From Paraburkholderia dilworthii (GTDB taxonomy: Bacteria > Pseudomonadota > Gammaproteobacteria > Burkholderiales > Burkholderiaceae), in the NCBI RefSeq assembly GCF_000472525.1, contig NZ_AWZT01000001.1, positions 1 to 64,000 of the forward strand: 64,000 bases of DNA. The letters run 5' to 3'. Positions 27,364 through 37,385 of the stretch are shown in pieces; the first letter of the stretch is position 1, and each line of letters starts with the position of its first letter. The translations under genes were made by a program, and so were the position numbers. The notes under the pieces were generated by a model, which did no database searches, was not told the origin of the DNA, and worked only from the letters and a program-made list of their open reading frames with translations.

Positions 27364-27906
27364 ATGGACGGCAATTTGAGCGCGGGCAGAAGCGAGCTGA
27401 AGAGAACAGGGTTGCCGTCCGCCTGGACATGGCCAAGCCGCCAGGCGATGTTTCGCGCCGGCGTGGCGGGTGGTCTGCTCGGCGCGGTGATCATCTGGAT
27501 CTACGAGGCGCTGATCTGGGTGGGTGCACAGCATCTGATGCCGCTCGCCGGGATTCCGCGCAACGCGACGGGGCTCGTGTTCGGCAAGCAGGTGCAGGAG
27601 TCGATCGGTGTCTGGGCCTATGTGGTGGGCACAGGTATCCACTTTATGTTCGCGATCGCGTGGGGCGTGCTGTTTGCCGCTATCTGGCCGTACTTCCGCC
27701 GACGCGGCATCGAAGCGACGCTGTTAGCGCTCTTTTATGCGGTGCTGGCGTGGATTGTCATGCATGTCGCAATCATGATCGCCTCCGACAACCATCCGAA
27801 CTACTACGACCCGGCGGTGATCATCGGCGGATTCATGTCTCACATCTTCTTTACCGTGCCGCTTGCCTTGACGGTGAAACGCCGGTTCGAAAGACACGCG
27901 CAGTAA
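27364..27906 (+). CDS. inner-membrane protein, YagU/DUF1440-like
   Basis: A 180-residue protein with about four hydrophobic segments (from AGVAGGLLGAVIIWIYEALI to IIGGFMSHIFFTVPLALTV) and a basic C-terminus. The layout resembles the YagU group, whose function is poorly known. AAGGAG lies eight bases before the ATG at 27364, which was preferred over a GTG 21 bases upstream. It follows the transporter by 113 bases on the same strand. Confidence 0.7.
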   Translation: MDGNLSAGRSELKRTGLPSAWTWPSRQAMFRAGVAGGLLGAVIIWIYEALIWVGAQHLMPLAGIPRNATGLVFGKQVQESIGVWAYVVGTGIHFMFAIAWGVLFAAIWPYFRRRGIEATLLALFYAVLAWIVMHVAIMIASDNHPNYYDPAVIIGGFMSHIFFTVPLALTVKRRFERHAQ

Positions 27907-27973
27907 CGCGGCCGTTTTCGGAGTGGGCATCATTCAGCGCTTCTGATAGCCGATTTCAGTTTGTTGTCATGCG

Positions 27974-28008
27974 AAAAGCCGGACTGCGTTTTAGGCCCGG
28001 TTTTTTTC
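27974..28008 (+). terminator. Likely intrinsic terminator after the ligBA transporter group
   Basis: An imperfect hairpin (AAAAGCCGG pairing with CCCGGTTTT) is followed by a run of seven T. It lies about 70 bases after the membrane-protein stop and before the next gene. Confidence 0.5.
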
Positions 28009-28116
28009 TCCGCGGAATGGAAATTGCTGACTCGTTGCACGAATTCGTCGGCTCGCGTCGAGACCGCCGCGCGAATTCTTCCGCGAGAAGCAAGCAATTA
28101 ACAAAGGGAGACAGTG

Positions 28117-29589
28117 ATGACGACCAAGCCCACCAATCCGCCCGATGCGGGCCGGCGCAAAATCCTCGCCGCGCTTGCCGGTTCCATCGCACTGTCGGCT
28201 TGTGGCGGCGGTGGGGGCGGCAGCAGCGGTGGTTCGGGTTCTGGAGGATCGCAGCCGATCGGCACGATTCCGCCCGACCGCGCTAATCTTCCCCGTCCCG
28301 CGTTGCCGGATCCTGCTACCTCGGGTATCGATCACGTAGTGCTCGTCACGATGGAGAACCGCTCGTTCGACCATCTGCTGGGCTGGCTGCCCAATGCGGA
28401 AACCGCACAAACCGGCCGAACCTTCAAGGATGCGTTCGGCGAAACGCACACGCCGTTCTCGCTCCCCGCGAACCCGGCTTATGGCTTCCAGGCGTGCTCG
28501 TTCGCCGACCCCAATCACTCATACGACGCCGGACGCGTTCATCTGGCCAATGGCGCGATGAACGGCTTTCTGCTCACGCCCAACACGAGCCTCGCACGTG
28601 GCGACCTGCTGCCGATCGGCTATTTCCAGGCCGCGGATCTCGACTTCTATCGCGGCGCGGTAACGCAGTACACGGTGTGCGACTACTACATGAGCGGCAT
28701 TCTCGCCGACACCTATCCGAACCGTGTCTATCTGCACAGCGGCGAAACAGATCGCTTGTCGGACACGCTCGACACGTCGTCGCTGCCGACCATCTGGGAC
28801 CGCCTCGATGCAAAGAACGTGTCGTCAACCTACTACTTCCACGACGTACCGTTCACCGCGCTTTATGGCACCCGTTACGTGGGCCGCTCGAAGCTCTTCT
28901 CCGACTTCCTCTCCGACGCGGCTGCGGGCACGCTGCCTTCGTTCTGCATGGTCGAGCCCAGCTTCGGCGGCGAAGCGCAGGGTATTTCGAACGACGACCA
29001 TCCGCATGCCGACGTGCGCAACGGCCAGGTGCTGCTCGGCCAGATTTACGACGCGTTACGCACGAGCCCGAACTGGAGCAGGACGCTGATGATCATCGTG
29101 TATGACGAGTGGGGGGGCTTCATGGAGCACGTCGCGCCGCCAGTAAAGCCGGTGTCCGCCGCCGAGGCTGCACTCGGCAACGACGGCCGGCTCGGTTTTC
29201 GCGTGCCGTGCATGCTGCTCGGGCCGCGTGTGCGCGCCAATTACGTGTCGCGCTATCCGTTCGATCCGAGCTCGATTCATCAGTTGCTCGCATGGCGCTT
29301 CGGCCTCGATCCGCTCGGCGTGCGTGCGGGCGATTCGGCAACCTTCAACTTGGCGTATGCGCTCGACTTTACCGACGCGGCCAGAACCGACGCGCCGGCC
29401 ATCGCGGTGACACAAGGCACATTCGGCTCGGCATGTTCGAATATATCGACGGCCGCGTCAGGTGCGAGCGGCATCGCGCAGCTGGACAAGAGCCAGGTCG
29501 TGCCCAATACGGCTATCAGTGCGCCAGGCGGACGCTTCGCCGAGTTGCGGACCAAAGCGGACGCGCTCGGCTTTCCGGTGCCGAAATAA
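28117..29589 (+). CDS. Tat-type lipoprotein phosphoesterase (phospholipase C / acid phosphatase family)
   Basis: A 490-residue exported phosphoesterase. The N-terminus has twin Arg (GRRKIL), a hydrophobic stretch and a lipobox LSAC followed by a Gly/Ser-rich linker, so a Tat-exported lipoprotein is likely. The catalytic family motif MENRSFDHLLGWL follows GIDHVVLVT. Further motifs are ISNDDHPHADV and YDEWGG near the C-terminal third. Relatives hydrolyse phosphatidylcholine-type phosphodiesters or phosphomonoesters; the substrate here is unknown. The ATG at 28117, with GGGAGACAG upstream, was preferred to the GTG directly before it. Confidence 0.87.
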   Translation: MTTKPTNPPDAGRRKILAALAGSIALSACGGGGGGSSGGSGSGGSQPIGTIPPDRANLPRPALPDPATSGIDHVVLVTMENRSFDHLLGWLPNAETAQTGRTFKDAFGETHTPFSLPANPAYGFQACSFADPNHSYDAGRVHLANGAMNGFLLTPNTSLARGDLLPIGYFQAADLDFYRGAVTQYTVCDYYMSGILADTYPNRVYLHSGETDRLSDTLDTSSLPTIWDRLDAKNVSSTYYFHDVPFTALYGTRYVGRSKLFSDFLSDAAAGTLPSFCMVEPSFGGEAQGISNDDHPHADVRNGQVLLGQIYDALRTSPNWSRTLMIIVYDEWGGFMEHVAPPVKPVSAAEAALGNDGRLGFRVPCMLLGPRVRANYVSRYPFDPSSIHQLLAWRFGLDPLGVRAGDSATFNLAYALDFTDAARTDAPAIAVTQGTFGSACSNISTAASGASGIAQLDKSQVVPNTAISAPGGRFAELRTKADALGFPVPK

Positions 29590-29635
29590 GCACGATTGAG
29601 ATGAACTGCTCGCCGTTGCGGCGCTGCGTCCAGCG

Positions 29636-32008
29636 TCAGAACAATTGCTTTTGTCCGGACGTGAGCCGTGTGAAGTCGTCGCGCAGCAGTGGCAAGATCG
29701 CATCCGCAACGGGCTGCAACTGCCGCGTCAGATAGTGCTCGTAGTCGATGGCCGAGCGTAGCGTTTCGAGCGGCTCGGGTCCGGCAATCGTCATCACGTA
29801 GCTGATCCAGCCGCCGTTCTGATATTGCAGCGGACGTCCTTGCCGACGGTTGAATTCGTCGGCGACGCGCGCTGCGCGCACGTGGGGCGGCACGTTACGC
29901 TCATAGTCGCCGAGCGGTCTGCGCAGGCGCTTGCGATAGACGAGCTGGTCGTCGAGCTTGCCCGCGAGCGTATCGCGCACATAGTCGCGCACATAGTCCT
30001 GATACGGCTGCTGTGTGAAGATGCGCCGATAGAGCTCCTGCTGGAACTGCTGCGCGAGCGGCGTCCAATCCGTGCGCACCGTTTCGAGCCCTTTGTAGAC
30101 GATCTCTTCGCTGCCGTCCGGTAAAACAGTGAGCCCTGCATAGCGCTTCTTGCTGCCTTCTTCCGCGCCGCGAATGGTCGGCATGAAGAAACGCCGGTAA
30201 TGCCGCTCGAATTGTAATTCGAGCGCACTGTCGAGCCCGAATCGCCGTTGCAGATCTTGCCGCCACCATGCGTTGATCTTTTCGACGAGCGCGCGACCAA
30301 TGCGGCTCGCTTCTTCTTCGCTGTGCGCATGTTTGAGCCAGACGAAGGTCGAATCCGTGTCGCCGTAAATCACTTCATAACCTTCCGCCTGAATCAGTTC
30401 GCGCGTGCGATGCATGATTTCGTGGCCGCGCATCGTGATCGACGACGCAAGACGCGGGTCGAAAAAGCGGCAACCAGTCGAACCGAGCACGCCGTAAAAC
30501 GCGTTCATGATGATCTTCAGCGCCTGCGAGAGCGGCTTGTTCTGCTCGCGCTTCGCTGTCTCACGGCCTTGCCAGACCTGGCCCACGACCGACGGCAGGC
30601 AATGGCGCGTGCGTGAGAAGCGCGCACCGAGAAAGCCCGGCACCGATTGATCGTCGCCGGGATTCAGCATGCCTTCGACGAGCCCGACCGGGTCGATCAG
30701 AAACGTGCGAATAATCGACGGATACAGGCTCTTGTAATCGAGCACCAGCACCGAATCGTAGAGACCGGGGCGCGAGTCCATGACGAAACCGCCGGGACTC
30801 GCGGCGCCCGCGACGTCGCCGAGATTAGGCGCGACATAGCCTTGCCGATGCATTCGCGGCATATACAGATGCGTGAACGCCGCCACGGAACCGCCGCTGC
30901 GATCGGCGGGCAGGCCGGTCACGGTGGCGCGTTCCAGCAGGAACGGCAACAGTTCGGTCTTCGCGAAGATGCGCGTGACGAGCTCGCAATCCTTCAGGTT
31001 GTACCGAGCGAGCGCGGGTTTGTCCTCGTCGAAGCGGCGCTGGATTTCGTCCATGCGCTGATACGGATTGTCGATAGCTTTGCCTTCGCCCAGCACGGCG
31101 CGCGAAACGTGTTCGAGGCTAAACGATGGAAAGCTCCACGTAGCCGAGCGCAGCGCTTCTATGCCGTCGATAATCAGCCGCCCCGCGGCGCCCGCAAAAT
31201 AATGGTTCTGCTTAAGGCCATGTTCGCGCCATTCCATCGCCGCGCCGCCGCGTCCGAGCCGCAGCGGAACGCCGTATTGGTCGGCATGCTGCCGCAGCAC
31301 ACGCAAATCGAACTGCACGAGATTCCATCCGATGATTGCATCGGGATCGTGCCGCTCCATCCACGTGTTCAGCTTTTCAAGCAACTGTGCGCGCGTTTCG
31401 CAGTATTCAAGGTCGAAGTCGAGCTCACTCGCGGCGCCGTTCGGCGGTCCGAGCATGTACACCTGGCGCTGGCTGCAACCTTCCAGTGCGATCGAATAGA
31501 GTTCGCCGTGAACGCTCGTTTCAATGTCGAGCGACACGAGTTTCAATGAAGGACGGTAGTCCGCCGCCGGTTTCAGTTCGCCATTGACGAGCGCGCCGTC
31601 GCTGCCGATGTCGCCGCTGAACGCGACCGGCGCGGTGATGAAACGCTCCATCATGTAGCGCTCGGGCGGAAAGATGTCGGCTTCATAGACATCGACGCCG
31701 CCTTGCTTCAGGCGTTTCTCGAAGCCGGTCAACTGACGATACTGCGGGCAATAAAGTCCCATCACCGGCCGATGATGAAAGTCGCGCAATTCCAGTGAAC
31801 GCAGATCGAGCGGCGCCTCGCGGCGCAAAATGGTTTCGACCCGTTCGCGCTGTTCGGCGGGAACAAATGCAACGGATGTCTGATGACGCAAGCGGATGTG
31901 ACGGGGCCCGCTGTCGGTTGCCAGCCAGAAATCGACTTCGGTGCCGGCGGGCGTGTCCCGCCAATGCCGCGTCAAGATGAAACCCTGCTCAAGCTCAGTC
32001 AAACTCAC
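29636..32008 (-). CDS. polB: DNA polymerase II (family B)
   Basis: A 790-residue family B polymerase, close to the about 780 usual for bacterial Pol II. The exonuclease domain has the SLDIET motif (Exo I), [10 protein letters not shown] (Exo II) and YNLKDCELV (Exo III). The polymerase domain has DYKSLYPSI (motif A), [10 protein letters not shown] (motif B) and YGDTDS (motif C), all with catalytic Asp present. In E. coli Pol II is SOS-induced and helps replication past damage. The start is uncertain: GTG at 32008 has a GAGG only two bases away, while TTG at 32002 would be better spaced. No LexA box was identified by eye. Confidence 0.95.
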   Translation of the reverse strand: MSLTELEQGFILTRHWRDTPAGTEVDFWLATDSGPRHIRLRHQTSVAFVPAEQRERVETILRREAPLDLRSLELRDFHHRPVMGLYCPQYRQLTGFEKRLKQGGVDVYEADIFPPERYMMERFITAPVAFSGDIGSDGALVNGELKPAADYRPSLKLVSLDIETSVHGELYSIALEGCSQRQVYMLGPPNGAASELDFDLEYCETRAQLLEKLNTWMERHDPDAIIGWNLVQFDLRVLRQHADQYGVPLRLGRGGAAMEWREHGLKQNHYFAGAAGRLIIDGIEALRSATWSFPSFSLEHVSRAVLGEGKAIDNPYQRMDEIQRRFDEDKPALARYNLKDCELVTRIFAKTELLPFLLERATVTGLPADRSGGSVAAFTHLYMPRMHRQGYVAPNLGDVAGAASPGGFVMDSRPGLYDSVLVLDYKSLYPSIIRTFLIDPVGLVEGMLNPGDDQSVPGFLGARFSRTRHCLPSVVGQVWQGRETAKREQNKPLSQALKIIMNAFYGVLGSTGCRFFDPRLASSITMRGHEIMHRTRELIQAEGYEVIYGDTDSTFVWLKHAHSEEEASRIGRALVEKINAWWRQDLQRRFGLDSALELQFERHYRRFFMPTIRGAEEGSKKRYAGLTVLPDGSEEIVYKGLETVRTDWTPLAQQFQQELYRRIFTQQPYQDYVRDYVRDTLAGKLDDQLVYRKRLRRPLGDYERNVPPHVRAARVADEFNRRQGRPLQYQNGGWISYVMTIAGPEPLETLRSAIDYEHYLTRQLQPVADAILPLLRDDFTRLTSGQKQLF

Positions 32009-32187
32009 TACCTCGCAAACGGTGCGTCGTCGCCCGATGCGATTTTACCGCCCTGTGTGCGCAGGCGTGTTCCGTGCTCGTGTCACCCAGCATGCAGCCG
32101 CGCGGCGTAGCCGGTATGATGGTTTCGCAGCGATTCATTCGGCGCGTTCATGCGCCGGTCAAGTCTTCTAAAAACGGAGTAGATCGA

Positions 32188-32613
32188 ATGACTTTGGGCA
32201 AACTTCTGGTGGCCGTCGCGGTAGCTGCAACGAGTTTCGGCGCGCAGGCACAAGTCGCCGGCACGCAACCTCTCAGCGTGACTGTCGAGCAATCCAATGC
32301 GCTGCTAAGCGGCTGGAGCGTCAAAAAGAGCATTCTCGGTAAAGCCGTGTACAACGACCAGAACGAGAAGATCGGCTCGATCCGCGATCTGGTCGTTGCA
32401 CCGGACGGCTCGCTGTCCGCTGCAATCGTCGCCGCCGGCGGCTTCCTCGGCGTGGCGTCGCATGACGTAGCGGTGCCTATTGCAGCACTCGACATTCGTT
32501 CGGGGAATTTCTATCTGGCCGGCGCGACGAAGGCAGCGTTAAAGGCAACGCCGGAGTTCCAGTACAACAAGGTTCAGGCGCCGGCGAAGCCCAAGAAACT
32601 GTCGGCACAGTGA
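32188..32613 (+). CDS. exported PRC-barrel domain protein
   Basis: A 141-residue protein with a Sec signal peptide ending AQA/QV. The mature part contains a PRC-barrel-like unit (ILGKAVYNDQNEKIGSIRDLVVAPDG, then AIVAAGGFLGVASHDVAVPI) and a Lys/Ala/Pro-rich tail. Periplasmic PRC-barrel proteins are common in this group, with no known precise role. The start at 32188 gives the signal peptide at once and has GGAG upstream; the frame is open earlier but reads poorly. Confidence 0.8.
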   Translation: MTLGKLLVAVAVAATSFGAQAQVAGTQPLSVTVEQSNALLSGWSVKKSILGKAVYNDQNEKIGSIRDLVVAPDGSLSAAIVAAGGFLGVASHDVAVPIAALDIRSGNFYLAGATKAALKATPEFQYNKVQAPAKPKKLSAQ

Positions 32614-32691
32614 TGAATGAGCCGGCTGATTGCCGGCTATTCATGTGCTCCAGTACTCGCTGTATTGCAGGCCGAACATATACCGGCCTGC
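32613..32691. terminator. Two hairpins in the convergent gap
   Basis: Between the PRC-barrel gene (plus) and the DUF2891 gene (minus) lie two inverted repeats: TGAATGAGCCGGC pairing with GCCGGCTATTCA (32613-32642), and GCAGGCCG pairing with CGGCCTGC around a 9-base AT-rich loop (32667-32691). Neither is followed by a strong T run. They may act as a bidirectional stop or as RNA-end protection. Confidence 0.4.
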
Positions 32692-32697
32692 ACCGGC

Positions 32698-33708
32698 TCA
32701 CGCTTCCAATGCGAGCGTGGCGAACGTGCCGAGCCAATGCTCGCCCATGTAATCACCGGCCACATGAGGCAGTGCGCTCTGCAAATGCCGCTCCGCAGAA
32801 TCGAGCAGCACGGCGCGGCGTAAATCGCCCGCCGGCAACGCGCGGGCCAGCGAGCGTTGACACCATGCGCGGCTCAGATTGAGGCCGTCCAGGTGAGCAA
32901 TCTTGCCGTCGGTGCGATCGGTCACCGTAACCGGTTCGAACAGCGTCGCGGGCTTTTTCGCACCGAGCTCGGGCAAAAAGCGTCCAAACCAGTCGACGAA
33001 TTGCGCGGGCGGCAAAACGCGCCGCATCAATTCCGCTTCCATCAGCGAGGGCGACAGGAACTCGTCGCCGGCGGGCTCCCATGCCTGGCATCCAACGTCG
33101 TGCAAAAACCAGCGCTCCGCGGTGCTGACAATCAGCGCTTCGAGCGAGCCGCGCGATGTTTGCCGCGCGAAATCCAGCGTGAGGGCGAGCGCGAACGCCA
33201 TGTTGAAATGCGTGCCGACGCGTAGCGGATACGTGGCTTTCGGCAGGAACGTTTCGAAGCGCTCGACAAAAACCTCGGTGAGCGGCGCCAAAGTTTTCGA
33301 CCAACGCGCCGCGTCCGACAGCTTCAACGCGTGCAGTTGCGTGCTGAGCGCGAGCAACCACGCCCAACCATAAGGCCGCTCGAAGCCGAGATTGTGCGGC
33401 AAGTCCAGATAAGCCCGCTCGCCGGCCACGTTCGCCGCGGTAAAGTGCTCGTCGACCACCGCGACGATACGTGCTGCTTCAGGCAAGTCAGGAAAGCGCT
33501 CAATTAGATGAAGAATCAGCCAGTACCCATGCACACACGAATGCCAGTCATAGCTGCCATAAAAAATCGGATGTAACGCACGGGGGCTTTGCACGTCCTC
33601 GGGACCGGCCAAAGAATGCGTGAGTTTGTTCGGGTATTCGCGTGTGAGGTGAGCAAGCGCGAGATTGGCGAATTTCGAAGCAAATTCGCGAGTGAGCAGG
33701 GCAGTCAT
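32698..33708 (-). CDS. DUF2891 family protein
   Basis: A 336-residue soluble protein of the DUF2891 family, recognisable by HPIFYGSYDWHSCVHGYWLI and by AWLLALSTQL and THFNMAFALALTLDF. The fold appears to be an alpha/alpha toroid with conserved His and Trp residues lining a pocket, which suggests a carbohydrate-active or lyase-like role, but none is established. AAGGAA precedes the ATG. No functionally linked neighbour is evident. Confidence 0.85.
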   Translation of the reverse strand: MTALLTREFASKFANLALAHLTREYPNKLTHSLAGPEDVQSPRALHPIFYGSYDWHSCVHGYWLILHLIERFPDLPEAARIVAVVDEHFTAANVAGERAYLDLPHNLGFERPYGWAWLLALSTQLHALKLSDAARWSKTLAPLTEVFVERFETFLPKATYPLRVGTHFNMAFALALTLDFARQTSRGSLEALIVSTAERWFLHDVGCQAWEPAGDEFLSPSLMEAELMRRVLPPAQFVDWFGRFLPELGAKKPATLFEPVTVTDRTDGKIAHLDGLNLSRAWCQRSLARALPAGDLRRAVLLDSAERHLQSALPHVAGDYMGEHWLGTFATLALEA

Positions 33709-34064
33709 CGGCAGTTCCTTGGAGGCGGAATACGATCAGGTCATTAGTATCATATTGGCGGCCCACAATAGTAAAGCGGCAGGCGTTGCACGCCGCCGGA
33801 TGCCTTCGGACTATTCCGGTCGCTGCGGCGGGAATGGCGCGATGTTGGCGTGTGCGACCGTGAACGGCAGGCAATTGCTGTTAAAGCTGCGGCTAGAGTT
33901 TTTTCAAGCGAATGGAAAAGGGCGAGAGTCGAAACGGGCGGACGCGCAGCGTTCCTTTCGGGTTCTTTGCGTCGTTCTTTTCTTCCGTAGGCGCGTGCTA
34001 TGGTCGCTTTCCGAAATAAGCAATGCGTCCTTGCACTGACAACTCGAAGATGGAGCAGTTCTTT
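33709..34064. other. Intergenic stretch
   Basis: About 350 bases with no supported gene. It holds the DUF2891 promoter on the minus strand. No repeats or clear hairpins seen. Confidence 0.4.
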
Positions 34065-34268
34065 ATGCGGCGCACTAGCGCCGTCAATTTTCTGCTGGCG
34101 CGCCGACGCATTTGCCTGGATAAGATTGCGGCTGCAACGAATGGCGACGCGCAACGCCAGCGCGAAGTCGAGTTCCTCGAGCGTCTGGTGCTCGACGTTC
34201 GCGCGGGCCGGCTCAGCACATTCGAATTGACACAAGCGAAAGCGGTTGCGGTGGTGATCACGGATTAA
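34065..34268 (+). CDS. small hypothetical protein
   Basis: About 67 residues, basic N-terminus and mainly helical: TSAVNFLLARRRICLDKI, then REVEFLERLVLDVRAGRLSTFELTQAKAVAVVI. The regular heptad-like spacing of Leu/Val suggests helix packing. No family is named. GGAGC lies nine bases before the ATG at 34065; ATG codons at 34050 and 34023 are also in frame. It converges with ompW. Confidence 0.5.
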   Translation: MRRTSAVNFLLARRRICLDKIAAATNGDAQRQREVEFLERLVLDVRAGRLSTFELTQAKAVAVVITD

Positions 34269-34299
34269 TGCTTTTAAGCTATTCCAGGCATTAAACGCG

Positions 34300-35028
34300 T
34301 TAAAAGCGATAGCCGATCGAGACGAACGAAATGATCGGATTGAGCTTCAGCTTCGTCGTGCTCGTCACCGTGCCGACTGCCGACTTCGTTGTCAGCGTCG
34401 CACGCGTGGAAAGCCACATATACGACAGCGACAAATCGACGGACCAGTGCTTGTCGATGTTATAGGCAAAGCCCGCGTTGATCACAGGCGCAAACGAACT
34501 GCCGAGCTTCGCGGTCGTGGTTCCTTCCAGCGCCGTGCCATACGCGGATGAATAAAGGAAGCTGCCGCTCGACACAGCCGAGCTCAGCTTCACTCCGCTA
34601 TACCAGACATACGATGCACCTGCGCCAAGATAAGGACGGAAGCGGCTCTGCGGATCGTTGAAATAGTATTTCATCAATAGCGTCGGGCTCCATTCATACG
34701 CGGAGCCGATCTGGCCTAGCGCCGCGAGCGAGCCTGTGCCGGTCAGATTGAACTTCGGCGGTATGCCGAGCACCGCGGTGGTTGCGATGTGGTCGGTAAA
34801 GAAATAGGTGGCCGTAAGACCGAACGTGTCCGAGTCGTCAACGCTTGCGCCAGTGCCGGTTTTTGTAACGCTCGTACCCAACGCATTGACCGCGAGCGGT
34901 TTGCTGGAGTCTTGCGGCGCGAGATGGAACCACCCCGCGCCCAGAACGAAATCGCCGGCACTTTGCGCGTGCGCTGCTGTGCCTGTGAACAATGCAGCGG
35001 CTAAGGCGAGTACCCGTGTGTGCTTCAT
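34300..35028 (-). CDS. ompW: OmpW-family outer-membrane protein
   Basis: A 242-residue eight-stranded beta-barrel protein of the OmpW/AlkL family. It has a signal peptide ending AHA/QSAGDFVLGAGW, the conserved FTDHIATTAVLGIPPKF, then LGQIGSAYEWSPTLLMKYYF and FRPYLGAGASYVWYS, and a C-terminal Phe (SIGYRF) for the BAM machinery. Relatives pass small hydrophobic compounds through the outer membrane, which would suit an aromatic-degrading cell, but no direct link to a pathway is shown. GAAGGAGAC precedes the ATG. Confidence 0.92.
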   Translation of the reverse strand: MKHTRVLALAAALFTGTAAHAQSAGDFVLGAGWFHLAPQDSSKPLAVNALGTSVTKTGTGASVDDSDTFGLTATYFFTDHIATTAVLGIPPKFNLTGTGSLAALGQIGSAYEWSPTLLMKYYFNDPQSRFRPYLGAGASYVWYSGVKLSSAVSSGSFLYSSAYGTALEGTTTAKLGSSFAPVINAGFAYNIDKHWSVDLSLSYMWLSTRATLTTKSAVGTVTSTTKLKLNPIISFVSIGYRF

Positions 35029-35171
35029 CTCCGTCTCCTTCTTTTGTTATCGGTGATTCGTCAGAGACGATTCTATGCGCACGGTCGTTCGGTTTGTCGG
35101 ATGCTCTATCGAGTCTTGCCTCTGTAATTTCGTAAGGAATTTCAGCAGCCAAGTTCGCGGACCAAAGCCAA

Positions 35172-35195
35172 AAGCCCACTGGTTAAGGCGGGCTT
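35172..35195 (-). terminator. Possible terminator of the LysR gene in the 35029-35334 gap
   Basis: AAGCCC pairs with GGGCTT around a 12-base loop, followed on the minus strand by TTGGCTTTGG. It lies 140 bases beyond the LysR stop. The rest of this 306-base gap holds the ompW promoter and no gene. Confidence 0.35.
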
Positions 35196-35334
35196 CCGGT
35201 TGCCTTTTTTTGAAAGAGAGAATCGCGTCGTCACGCTGGATAAATCGCGATGGCGCTGTTCTATTTAACCTTGGCGGAAACTGGTTGCGCAAGCGCTATA
35301 GTGAAGATGTCCGGCTCAATCGCCTTCTCTTTTC

Positions 35335-36264
35335 TTACTTGTTGCGCATCGCGCTGTAGAGAGGCAATGCCCGCTGTTCGAGCATTGCAATGGCCTGAAC
35401 GGCAAGTTGCGACAGCGTATGCTTGCTGCTCGTCGCGATGGCAAGCCGGCTGAACAAAGTTGGCTCTGTAATGCGGATCACGCGAAAGCGCCGCTTGAGC
35501 GCGTCGCTCACGGTTGCGTTGAGCGGCAGCACCGCGTAGCCGATGCCCTCGCTGACGAGATCGAGAATCGACGAGACGGCATCTACCTCCAGTTCGATGT
35601 TAAGCCTCACGCCTTGCTCCGCCGCGACCGATTCGAGCATGCGCCGGATCGCGTGCATGCGGCCGGGAATCACCAGCGGATAGCGTGGGATGTCGCGCAA
35701 TGCAATGGCCTCCACCGGCTTGCGCGCGAATTCCGCTTGCGCCTTGCTGTCGTCTGCGCTGATCAGAAAGAGTTCTTCGGTAAACACCGTGCGCTTGTCG
35801 ATCAGCGGTGTATCGAACGTGTCATAAAGAACCGCGACGTCGACACGGCCCATCATCAGCCATTCGATCAGGTAAGTAGAGAGCCCCTCAGCAACGGAAA
35901 TGGTCGCGCCGGGAAACGACGTGCGAAAGCTGCGCACCAGTTCGTTGGTCGCGACCTTCGCAAAGCTCGGCGTGATGCCAATGCAGAAATGGCCGCTCAC
36001 GGTGCCGCGCAATTGGTCCAGGTCCTGCGATGCGCGCTGTACCTGCGAGAGGATTCCTTTCGAATGAGCGAGCATTCGCTGACCGGCCGGCGTGAGCGTC
36101 ACGCCACGGCCATTGCGTTCGAGCAGCGTGTGGCGCAATTCGACTTCCAGTTGGCGCACGAGCCTGCTCAGCGCGGGCTGGTTGGTGTCGAGTGTAATCG
36201 CGGCGCGCGTGAAGCTGCCGAGCTCGGCCACATGCACAAACGCTTCGAGCTGCTTGAGGTCCAT
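35335..36264 (-). CDS. LysR-type regulator next to the lactonase/DctA genes
   Basis: A 309-residue LysR regulator. Residues 1-60 are the winged helix (MDLKQLEAFVHVAELGSFTR, then NQPALSRLVRQLE); the rest is the effector domain, with IGITPSFAKVATNELVRSF at its start. It is divergent from the LigI-like hydrolase gene across 151 bases, so it probably controls the hydrolase-dctA-porin group and may sense a carboxylated aromatic intermediate (inference). The effector cannot be told from sequence. Confidence 0.88.
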   Translation of the reverse strand: MDLKQLEAFVHVAELGSFTRAAITLDTNQPALSRLVRQLEVELRHTLLERNGRGVTLTPAGQRMLAHSKGILSQVQRASQDLDQLRGTVSGHFCIGITPSFAKVATNELVRSFRTSFPGATISVAEGLSTYLIEWLMMGRVDVAVLYDTFDTPLIDKRTVFTEELFLISADDSKAQAEFARKPVEAIALRDIPRYPLVIPGRMHAIRRMLESVAAEQGVRLNIELEVDAVSSILDLVSEGIGYAVLPLNATVSDALKRRFRVIRITEPTLFSRLAIATSSKHTLSQLAVQAIAMLEQRALPLYSAMRNK

Positions 36265-36415
36265 TGCGAGGTATGCGTGAATTACATATCAGCTAGTTTG
36301 GTATAGCGATTGTATCGAGCGGCGCTCGCCTCCACAATCCGGCTTACCCCAGCTTACCTGCAACGTTACATATAGAGCCGCGCCGCGCGGCCATCCTGAT
36401 AGAGACGAAGCTCCG

Positions 36416-37285
36416 ATGAAATCCTGTTTGCCGCCTGATCCTCATCCTGTCCGGCCCGCGCAGCAATTGCCTGCTGGCGCCTGCGACGCGCATTGCCACG
36501 TTTTTGGCCCCGCCGATATTTTCCCCTATGCGCCGGATCGCAGCTATACGCCGCCCGATGCGCCCTTCGAGCGACTGGTCGCGCTGCATGATTTCCTCGG
36601 CGCGAGCCGCGGCGTGATCGTGCAGGCGAGCTGTCACGGCACCGACAATACGGCGATGCTCGACGCAATTGCGCGGGGCAACGGTCGTTATCGTGGTGTC
36701 GCGATAGTCGATGGCGATGTCACCGACGCACAACTCGCCGACCTCGACGTACGTGGCGTGCGGGGCGTGCGCTTTAACTTCGTCGCGCATCTCGGCGGCG
36801 CGCCGGATCTCGATGTGTTCGACCGTATACTCGAGCGTATCGAGCGGCTCGGCTGGCATGTCGTGCTGCACCTCGATGCACAAGACATTCTGCAATACGC
36901 GGAGCGGATCGCGCGTATCAAGGTGCCGTTCGTAATCGACCACATGGGCCGTGTGCGCGCTGAGGCGGGACTCGATCAGCAGCCGTTTCGCCAGTTGCTC
37001 GACCTGATGAGCAATCCGCTCGCGTGGGTCAAGGTCTGCGGTTCGGAGCGTGTATCCGCCGGCCGTCGGCCTTTTGACGATGCGATCCCGTTCGCCCAAA
37101 CGCTGATCGAAGCCGCGCCCGACCGTGTACTGTGGGGCACGGACTGGCCTCATCCAAACATCAGCAAGGACATGCCGAACGACGGCGAACTGGTGAATCT
37201 GCTATTCCGCTTCTGCCCCGATGAGGCATTGCGTGAAAAGCTGCTGGTGACGAACCCCGCGCGGCTTTACGGCTTTCCTGCGTAG
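36416..37285 (+). CDS. amidohydrolase-family lactonase, LigI-like (2-pyrone-4,6-dicarboxylate hydrolase)
   Basis: A 289-residue amidohydrolase_2 protein. It starts the TIM barrel with CDAHCHVFGP and shows SRGVIVQASCHGTDN, GVRFNF, FVIDHMGRV and WGTDWPHPN, where the last Asp is catalytic. This is the pattern of LigI, a metal-independent lactonase that opens 2-pyrone-4,6-dicarboxylate in the protocatechuate 4,5-cleavage route. Related enzymes act on 4-sulfomuconolactone or other lactones. ligBA lies about 11 kb away, which supports but does not prove LigI. The gene is followed by dctA and a porin, suggesting uptake and hydrolysis of a di- or tricarboxylate. Confidence 0.8.
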   Translation: MKSCLPPDPHPVRPAQQLPAGACDAHCHVFGPADIFPYAPDRSYTPPDAPFERLVALHDFLGASRGVIVQASCHGTDNTAMLDAIARGNGRYRGVAIVDGDVTDAQLADLDVRGVRGVRFNFVAHLGGAPDLDVFDRILERIERLGWHVVLHLDAQDILQYAERIARIKVPFVIDHMGRVRAEAGLDQQPFRQLLDLMSNPLAWVKVCGSERVSAGRRPFDDAIPFAQTLIEAAPDRVLWGTDWPHPNISKDMPNDGELVNLLFRFCPDEALREKLLVTNPARLYGFPA

Positions 37286-37385
37286 TTGCCGCTGCAACCA
37301 TGTCTTGAACTGCCGCGTGAGACGGCAGGCATGCGGAGAGCGACACTTATCGACTTTCCGCTACTTAATTTCGATGGAGACAAAG

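Noticed and set aside
30647..31549. 300-codon plus-strand frame opposite polB
   Set aside because: The minus strand shows all family B polymerase motifs; the plus frame is rich in His and Arg as expected for an antisense shadow.
33750..34235. 161-codon minus-strand frame in the gap upstream of the DUF2891 gene
   Set aside because: No family pattern, no ribosome-binding site, and it is largely opposite the more plausible small plus-strand gene.
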